A DNA stretch of 39,358 nt, taken from positions 1-39,358 of IMG/VR virus record IMGVR_UViG_3300037153_000531. One strand, given 5' to 3'. Below the pieces are notes generated by a model that did no database searches, was not told the DNA's origin, and saw only the letters and a list, made by a program, of their open reading frames with translations. This DNA comes from a virus. Below, piece by piece: positions 35,580 through 39,358 of this stretch. Numbering within the stretch: position 1 is the first letter of the stretch; every line of letters starts with the position of its first letter. The translations under genes were made by a program, and so were the position numbers.

Positions 35580-35746
35580 GGCCCGGCCGGGACAGCTCGA
35601 CGCCGTGCGCGGCGTGCGGCCGGGCCGTGCTCACCTCGCAGGTCGTGCGGTGGCCGGAGCGGGACCGCATCTACTGGTTCCTCACCGGGATATGCAGGAG
35701 GTGCGGCGGCGAAGCTGGAGCGGCTGATCGTCCGGCGGGATGGTAG
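35576..35746 (+). CDS. Small zinc-ribbon protein (56 aa)
   Basis: ATG 35576 overlaps the lipoprotein stop (atga). MRPGRDSSTPCAACGRAVL and ICRRCGGEAG give the CxxC...CxxC pair of a zinc ribbon. It is the last gene of the ligase block, before two bidirectional hairpins. Function unknown. Confidence 0.55.
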   Translation: MRPGRDSSTPCAACGRAVLTSQVVRWPERDRIYWFLTGICRRCGGEAGAADRPAGW

Positions 35747-35759
35747 CGCGCAGGGCTGA

Positions 35760-35786
35760 CAAACCGCACCGATCTGGCGCGGTTTG
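35760..35786 (+). terminator. Terminator hairpin after the ligase block
   Basis: CAAACCGC (35760-35767) pairs perfectly with GCGGTTTG (35779-35786), 11-base loop. It lies 13 bases after the last rightward stop and can end rightward transcription. Confidence 0.7.
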
Positions 35787-35801
35787 GATACTGAAAGATG
35801 A

Positions 35802-35868
35802 GGGCGAGCCCGGCGCTGGGCCTTGGCACGCCGATGCGCTTGACTCCAGTCACGCGCCGGGCTCGCCC
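35802..35868. terminator. Large convergent-terminator hairpin, 15-bp perfect stem
   Basis: GGGCGAGCCCGGCGC (35802-35816) pairs exactly with GCGCCGGGCTCGCCC (35854-35868) across a 37-base loop. The right arm lies inside the end of the leftward gene 35850-35966, so the leftward stop sits in the loop. It probably ends both converging transcripts. Confidence 0.65.
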
Positions 35869-35966
35869 CGCTTGCGCCACAGCCAGTGGAACACCACGAC
35901 CACGCCGCACACGGCGGCTGCGTACAGCAGCCCGGCCACCACGCCGAGCCAGAACACCTGGATCAT
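35850..35966 (-). CDS. Membrane microprotein (38 aa)
   Basis: ATG 35966 with overlap to the upstream gene (atga). MIQVFWLGVVAGLLYAAAV leads to VCGVVVVFHWLWRKRGEPGA: nearly the whole chain is one long hydrophobic helix, with a basic C-terminus. Its gene end overlaps the large hairpin. Function unknown; a small membrane effector. Confidence 0.6.
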   Translation of the reverse strand: MIQVFWLGVVAGLLYAAAVCGVVVVFHWLWRKRGEPGA

Positions 35967-36145
35967 TTCAACGGCACGGTGTCCCCGTCGTTGACGATGC
36001 GCTCCTCGGGCGGCTGCCCGCACGAGGCGTGCTCCGGCTTGTGGCGGCGGTGGCACCACCAGTCCAGGACCCACATGCTCCCGGCGAAGATCAGCGACGC
36101 TGACACGACGGAGATGAGCGCGATGTAACACCACGTCACGAACAT
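35963..36145 (-). CDS. Small membrane protein with acidic/Cys tail (60 aa)
   Basis: MFVTWCYIALISVVSASLIFAGSMWVLDWW is a membrane helix, followed by CHRRHKPEHASCGQPPEERIVNDGDTVPLK outside the membrane core. Three Cys are present in total. The ATG has no strong ribosome site. It is chained to the next microprotein. The two may form a hetero-oligomeric membrane complex. Function unknown. Confidence 0.6.
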   Translation of the reverse strand: MFVTWCYIALISVVSASLIFAGSMWVLDWWCHRRHKPEHASCGQPPEERIVNDGDTVPLK

Positions 36146-36166
36146 GGGGTCCTGGCCTGTCGGAGG

Positions 36167-36940
36167 TTAGACGCGGACGAGGTTGGCTGCGCCCTGCACG
36201 GCCACGTCCGCCTCGGTGGGCTGCACGGGCGGGGTGCCGTTCTCCACGTCGTTGCGGAGGGTGAACGGGCTGACGCTGGAGATCGGGCAGTGGCCGCTGG
36301 CCGACTCGGGGAACGACAGCAGGGCCACCAGGTCGTACCGGCCGCCGATCGAGGCGATGTGCGCGCCGATCCCGGTGCCGGAGCCGGTCACCAGGCTGAA
36401 CGGGGCGTTGTTCTGCACGAACGTGACCGTGCAGGTGCGGGTGTTCACCGTTGGGATCGGCAGGTGGCCGTGGCGGAGCACCAGGGAGCTGCCGCCGCCG
36501 GAGAACCTGTCCAGCGTCGGGGAGAGCTGGGTGTCGGTCCAGTTGTGGAGCCTGCCGAGCGCGCCGAACTGCTCCACGTCGTTGACGCTGATGGTGCCGA
36601 TGTCGAGCTGGGCCAGGTCGAACTGCCAGTTGCAGACCTGCCGGGGCTGCGGCACGAAGTTGTGGCTGGGCACCACGCCGAACGGCTGCGGGGTGTCGCT
36701 GGGCACCGGATTGTCGAGGTGCCGCGCCAGGTACGGGGTGTCGCTCTGGTAGTCGGTCGGGTAGTCGGTCGGGGCGATCTGGCGGACGCCGCGGCACAGG
36801 CTGGTCGGGACCGGCACGGGCGGCCGGATGGTATGGGTGGGCGTCGGGGTTACCCCGGCGTGTGCGGAGCTGGCGGTGAGCGCCAGCCCGCCTGCGGTCA
36901 GTGCGATTGCTGCGCCGAACGCGGCGAGCCTAGTCTTCAC
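36167..36940 (-). CDS. Secreted protein (257 aa) with Sec signal peptide
   Basis: GTG 36940 follows GAGGAGGGAAC. Residues 1-28 form a Sec signal (MKTRLAAFGAAIALTAGGLALTASSAHAG) with AHA before the likely cleavage. The mature protein has Pro/Thr-rich start (TPTPTHTIRPPVPVPTS) and then beta-strand-rich sequence with single Cys residues that could pair. No catalytic motif. It is a phage-coded exported protein, rare in small lytic phages; a role in surface change, receptor masking or biofilm contact is conceivable. Function unknown. Confidence 0.7.
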   Translation of the reverse strand: MKTRLAAFGAAIALTAGGLALTASSAHAGVTPTPTHTIRPPVPVPTSLCRGVRQIAPTDYPTDYQSDTPYLARHLDNPVPSDTPQPFGVVPSHNFVPQPRQVCNWQFDLAQLDIGTISVNDVEQFGALGRLHNWTDTQLSPTLDRFSGGGSSLVLRHGHLPIPTVNTRTCTVTFVQNNAPFSLVTGSGTGIGAHIASIGGRYDLVALLSFPESASGHCPISSVSPFTLRNDVENGTPPVQPTEADVAVQGAANLVRV

Positions 36941-36947
36941 GTTCCCT

Positions 36948-36999
36948 CCTCGCGGGCCGGGCGGCCCTCCGTAGGAGGACGCGCTGCTGCCCCGCGAGG
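36948..36999 (-). terminator. Compound hairpin between methyltransferase and secreted-protein genes
   Basis: CCTCGCGGG (36948-36956) pairs with CCCGCGAGG (36991-36999), and an inner CCTCC/GGAGG stem (36966-36970 with 36974-36978) folds inside. It directly abuts the methyltransferase stop (37001) and covers the ribosome site of the secreted-protein gene, so it could both end the upstream transcript and control translation. Confidence 0.65.
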
Positions 37000-37000
37000 T

Positions 37001-37678
37001 TTACCTGGCGGACAGCAATCCGGGCTCGGCGTTGGCGCGGACCAGCCGGGGCGTGTCGCGGCACATCTTCGACAGCCGGACCAGCGCGGCGCTTACCCTC
37101 CGGCCGTCCAGCTCGACGTTGAAGCTGGGCCAGGTCTGCTCCTCGGCGCAGCGGGACGTGATGCCGCGCCCGGCGGTCAGGTCAGCGACGAGGCCGTGCG
37201 CCCCGTGGGCCTGCTCGTACATCCTCATCGCCCACGCGGGGGTGTCGGCGTCGTCCATGCGGGAGGGGTCGCCGGGCGGCAGGACGATCCCGCCGAAGTG
37301 GAGCACGCACGGGCGGGCGCCGCGGGAGTAGGTGATCGGCCAGGCCGCGGTGGTCGGGTAGACGGCGGCGAGCATCCCCTGCACTTCACCGGCCTGCTTC
37401 TCGCCGCCCTCTACGAACAGCGGCTTGCCAGCGGCCAGGCCGATGATCCCGTGGTAGATGTCCTGCCAGGTCAGGCCCGCCTCCTCGCCGTACCCGGCGT
37501 TGTTGCGGAACGTCGAGGTGATCGCGTTGTTCCACGGCGGGTCGCAGTAGAACAGGTTGGCGCTGATGCGGGAGAGCTGGAGCAGGCTGCCGCAGTAGAA
37601 CGTGTGCTGCCCGCACCGCCAGAGCTGCCCGCGGTGCACCTTGATCGCCGCGCCCTCGTCGCCGTAATCCCAGGTCAA
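37001..37678 (-). CDS. DNA methyltransferase (DPPW type, beta-class order)
   Basis: The protein has 225 residues from a TTG start at 37678. Catalytic motif IV is YCDPPWNN (46-51), typical of N6-adenine or N4-cytosine enzymes. Motif I, DLTAGRGIT (166-174), follows in the C-terminal half and deviates from the usual D-x-F-x-G-x-G-T. This order (IV before I) is the beta class. No target-recognition domain of size remains, so it may be a short-site methylase for protection against restriction. No matching restriction gene is present. The previous microprotein overlaps its TTG by 4 bases. Confidence 0.85.
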   Translation of the reverse strand: MTWDYGDEGAAIKVHRGQLWRCGQHTFYCGSLLQLSRISANLFYCDPPWNNAITSTFRNNAGYGEEAGLTWQDIYHGIIGLAAGKPLFVEGGEKQAGEVQGMLAAVYPTTAAWPITYSRGARPCVLHFGGIVLPPGDPSRMDDADTPAWAMRMYEQAHGAHGLVADLTAGRGITSRCAEEQTWPSFNVELDGRRVSAALVRLSKMCRDTPRLVRANAEPGLLSAR

Positions 37679-37758
37679 TGGATCGCTCCCGTCATGGTCA
37701 GCACGATCAGCGCGACCGCGGCCATGAACACCGCGGCGACCGTCAGGCCCCTGATCAC
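37675..37758 (-). CDS. Membrane microprotein between glycosyltransferase and methyltransferase (27 aa)
   Basis: GTG 37758 overlaps the glycosyltransferase stop (gtga) and its stop overlaps the TTG start of the methyltransferase (ttga). The product MIRGLTVAAVFMAAVALIV followed by LTMTGAIH is one hydrophobic helix. The double overlap keeps three genes in one translational chain. The product is very short, so its reality is moderately uncertain. Confidence 0.45.
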   Translation of the reverse strand: MIRGLTVAAVFMAAVALIVLTMTGAIH

Positions 37759-38438
37759 TGGATCTTCGCCGCGATGGCCTTGCCGCGGTCGGACAGCCAC
37801 GCCGACGCGCGGGCGAAGCCGCGGGTGTTCCACGCCGGGCCGGTTTCGCGGATCGTGAATCCCGGCCTGCGGTTCGGGCTGGAGTGCGGCGGGTGCCCGG
37901 CCAGCGACGGGACCTCCAGGTGGTCGAACAGCGCCCGGCTCGTCATCGCGGGCATCTGGTGGTAGCGGGCGGCGAACAGCGACCCGATCTCGTCGTCGTG
38001 CGGGTACGACGGGTCCGCCTCAAGGAACCGGCGGGTGTACTCGGCCAGGTCGGGCAGCAGCCCGGTCCGGTAGGCGATGGCGCCGCCCCACAGCAGGCCG
38101 GGGCCGACCGCGTAGGCGAACCCGTCCTCGGCTGCGCGCCTGCCGTACCCGCCGAAGTGGATGACGCCGAGCAGCGGCCTGGGGGAGAAACCCAGCGCGC
38201 GGGGAAGATGCCGGTCCCAGCCGGGCAGCGGCTCGGCGTCGTCGGAGAGGATGACGGTCCAGTCGGTGCCGTCACCCGCACCGCACTCGACGGCCCGCCG
38301 CCAGTTCCACACAATGCCCTTGCGCTCGGGGTCCTCGTGGACGCACGCCCCCGCATTGGAGTACGTCTTGACAACGGCGTCCCGCTCGGCGTTCGCGCCG
38401 GGGACAGTGATCACGTGGAGTCGGAAGCTGACCGCCAT
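37755..38438 (-). CDS. Glycosyltransferase, GT-A fold candidate (227 aa)
   Basis: ATG 38438 has almost no leader, as in leaderless genes. The N-terminus FRLHVITVPGANAERDAVV and the segment WTVILSDDAEPLPGW carry a nucleotide-sugar-binding half and a DD/ED-like metal motif (SDDAEP, 65-70) as in GT-A family enzymes. LGVIHFGGYGRRAAEDGFAY and the aromatic end of the domain are consistent. Phage glycosyltransferases of this size modify DNA bases or virion proteins. A SAM methyltransferase diverges from it at 38463, which would suit methylation of the added sugar. Substrate unknown. Confidence 0.7.
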   Translation of the reverse strand: MAVSFRLHVITVPGANAERDAVVKTYSNAGACVHEDPERKGIVWNWRRAVECGAGDGTDWTVILSDDAEPLPGWDRHLPRALGFSPRPLLGVIHFGGYGRRAAEDGFAYAVGPGLLWGGAIAYRTGLLPDLAEYTRRFLEADPSYPHDDEIGSLFAARYHQMPAMTSRALFDHLEVPSLAGHPPHSSPNRRPGFTIRETGPAWNTRGFARASAWLSDRGKAIAAKIQ

Positions 38439-38456
38439 GAGCAGCGACGTTAGCAT
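38428..38456 (+). promoter_or_regulatory. Candidate promoter for the rightward modification and late block
   Basis: CTGACC (38428-38433) and TAGCAT (38451-38456) with a 17-base spacer. The -10 ends 6 bases before the GTG of gene 38463, so the transcript would be nearly leaderless. Both hexamers match the consensus only partly (4 of 6 each). The elements lie inside the opposing glycosyltransferase start. Confidence 0.5.
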
Positions 38457-38462
38457 GAGGCG

Positions 38463-39116
38463 GTGCCCGATCCCTCGTATGACGGCTTCGCTCCTGCCTA
38501 CGACAAGCATTTCCGCCGCCCGGTGGACCGGATGGAAGACGATTACCTGACCGCGCTGCTGGACCCTTCGGTGTCGGGGCGGGACGTGATCGACCTGGGC
38601 TGCGGGACCGGGTGGGTGCTCGACCACCTGACGCCGAGGTCGTACACCGGGGTGGACTGCTCGGAGCCGATGCTGGCGGAGCTGCGGCGCAAGCACCCGG
38701 ACGCGGCCACGGTCCACGCGACGGTGGGCGACCAGTGGGCGTGGACCGCCGAGCTGCCCCGGTTCCCGGTGGACACGGTGACGGCGACGTGGGCGCTGGA
38801 GTACCTGGGTGACCTGTCCCGGCTGCTGGTCGTCTGCGCGGGGCTGGTGAACGGCCCGGAGCCGGTGATCGCGCTGCACGGCACGCTGCCGCACGGGCAC
38901 CGCCGGGCGCACTTCTCGGTGAAGGACGTGCCGTACCAGCCGCTCTCGCCGCTGGCGCTGCGCAAGGCGTCGGAGGTGGCCGGGCTGCCGAAACCGCGGG
39001 TGTACGGCACGTCGGGGTGGCCGGACCGGCTGCCGCTGACGGTGCGCCGGTTCGGGTGGGGCGTTACCCTGCCCGCATCGTGGCAGTATTCGGCGCTGTG
39101 GGTGTGGAGGCTCTGA
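38463..39116 (+). CDS. SAM-dependent methyltransferase (class I, 217 aa)
   Basis: GTG 38463. The Rossmann motif VIDLGCGTGW lies at residues 42-51, followed by the acidic GVDCSEPMLAEL loop, where the ribose of SAM would bind, and VDTVTATWALEYLGDLSRLL after it. This is a small-molecule- or protein-type methylase more than a DNA one, because no DPPY or PCQ motif exists. It diverges from the glycosyltransferase and is followed directly by the PP-loop gene (ATG 39117 after GGAGG). A role in modifying sugar, protein or nucleic acid together with these is inference. Confidence 0.8.
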   Translation: MPDPSYDGFAPAYDKHFRRPVDRMEDDYLTALLDPSVSGRDVIDLGCGTGWVLDHLTPRSYTGVDCSEPMLAELRRKHPDAATVHATVGDQWAWTAELPRFPVDTVTATWALEYLGDLSRLLVVCAGLVNGPEPVIALHGTLPHGHRRAHFSVKDVPYQPLSPLALRKASEVAGLPKPRVYGTSGWPDRLPLTVRRFGWGVTLPASWQYSALWVWRL

Positions 39117-39358
39117 ATGGGCGGCAGGCGCTACCTGGGCATGTCGGTGTTCGACGCGGCGATCGAGCGGCTGAAGAACTCCTACGAGGCGGGCCACCGG
39201 GTGCTGGTGTCCACGTCGGGCGGGAAGGACTCGACGGTGTGCACCGAGCTGGCGGTCATCGCGGCGCGGGAGACGGGGCGGCTGCCGGTGGAGGTGGTGC
39301 ACCGCGACGAGGAGATCATCCACCCCGGCACGACCGAGTACCTGGAGCGGGTCGCGGA
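39117..39358 (+). CDS. PAPS-reductase-like PP-loop protein, N-terminal part (continues at position 128)
   Basis: ATG 39117 follows GGAGG by 8 bases and directly succeeds the methyltransferase stop. Residues 34-39 (SGGKDS) are the PP-loop that binds the ATP pyrophosphate. The sequence to 39358 equals positions 1-127; reading through the join gives one 419-residue protein ending at 1145. For the function see the entry at 1-1145. Confidence 0.85.
   Translation, partial: MGGRRYLGMSVFDAAIERLKNSYEAGHRVLVSTSGGKDSTVCTELAVIAARETGRLPVEVVHRDEEIIHPGTTEYLERVA
39232..39358. repeat. Direct terminal repeat, right copy
   Basis: Exact copy of positions 1-127. It shows that the sequence closes to a circle of 39,231 bp. 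Confidence 0.95.

Noticed and set aside
36290-37858. Rightward open frame of 522 codons
   Set aside because: Antisense to the secreted protein and the DPPW methyltransferase; low-complexity translation typical of high-GC shadows.
1-39358. CRISPR arrays, insertion sequences, integrase or att sites
   Set aside because: No regularly spaced repeats, transposase, or tyrosine/serine recombinase motifs were seen on either strand.

Overview
This is essentially one complete genome of a small, very GC-rich, long-tailed (siphovirus-type) phage, most likely of an actinobacterial host. The host inference rests on high GC with G/C-biased third positions, many GTG starts and some TTG starts, intrinsic terminators without U-tracts, a Cys/His amidase endolysin, and a head-tail gene order typical of actinophages. 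The first 127 bases are repeated exactly as the last 127, so the contig closes into a circle of 39,231 bp. The PAPS-reductase-like gene runs across the join (39117 to 1145). I see no integrase, partitioning ATPase or recognisable lysogeny repressor, and no DNA polymerase, primase or replicative helicase.

Layout. (1) 38463 through the join to 19937, rightward: a SAM methyltransferase, a PAPS-reductase-like PP-loop protein, a ParB/Srx-fold protein and an HNH nuclease. Then come terminase small and large subunits, portal, scaffold, HK97-type capsid, four head-tail connector/neck genes, major tail protein, frameshifted tail-assembly chaperones, tape measure with two embedded peptidoglycan hydrolase domains, four tail-tip/fibre genes, two small proteins, amidase endolysin and a one-helix holin candidate. 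Only one small gene (2617-2787) opposes this flow. (2) 22960 to 20012, leftward: small, mostly unknown, often Cys-rich proteins from a clear promoter at 23102-23130. (3) 23232 to 26511, rightward: an ERF single-strand annealing protein with a zinc-ribbon N-terminus, a Holliday-junction-resolvase-like nuclease, small zinc proteins and an HTH protein. (4) 27241 to 26465, leftward: a candidate 2-oxoglutarate/Fe(II) oxygenase and a small protein, preceded by about 460 bp of gene-free, hairpin-rich DNA. (5) 33098 to 27739, leftward: accessory genes including a winged-helix candidate, an Ltp-type superinfection-exclusion lipoprotein and a SLOG-domain protein. (6) 33267 to 35746, rightward: small zinc proteins, an ATP-dependent DNA ligase and a lipoprotein. 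(7) 38438 to 35850, leftward: a glycosyltransferase, a DPPW DNA methyltransferase, a secreted protein and membrane microproteins.

How it works together. Blocks 5 and 6 diverge from one palindromic promoter region (33166-33223) whose two promoters overlap, so they probably compete. The same promoter sequence family starts block 2, which suggests a co-regulated early regulon. DNA metabolism is limited to annealing, resolution, ligation and modification, so the phage probably borrows the host replisome. A recurring start-associated sequence, AGGAACCAGC, sits directly before six leftward genes. Three genes (endolysin, ERF, lipoprotein) carry an internal in-frame start at a domain boundary, two of them with a strong internal ribosome site. 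Perfect GC hairpins punctuate the leftward operons.
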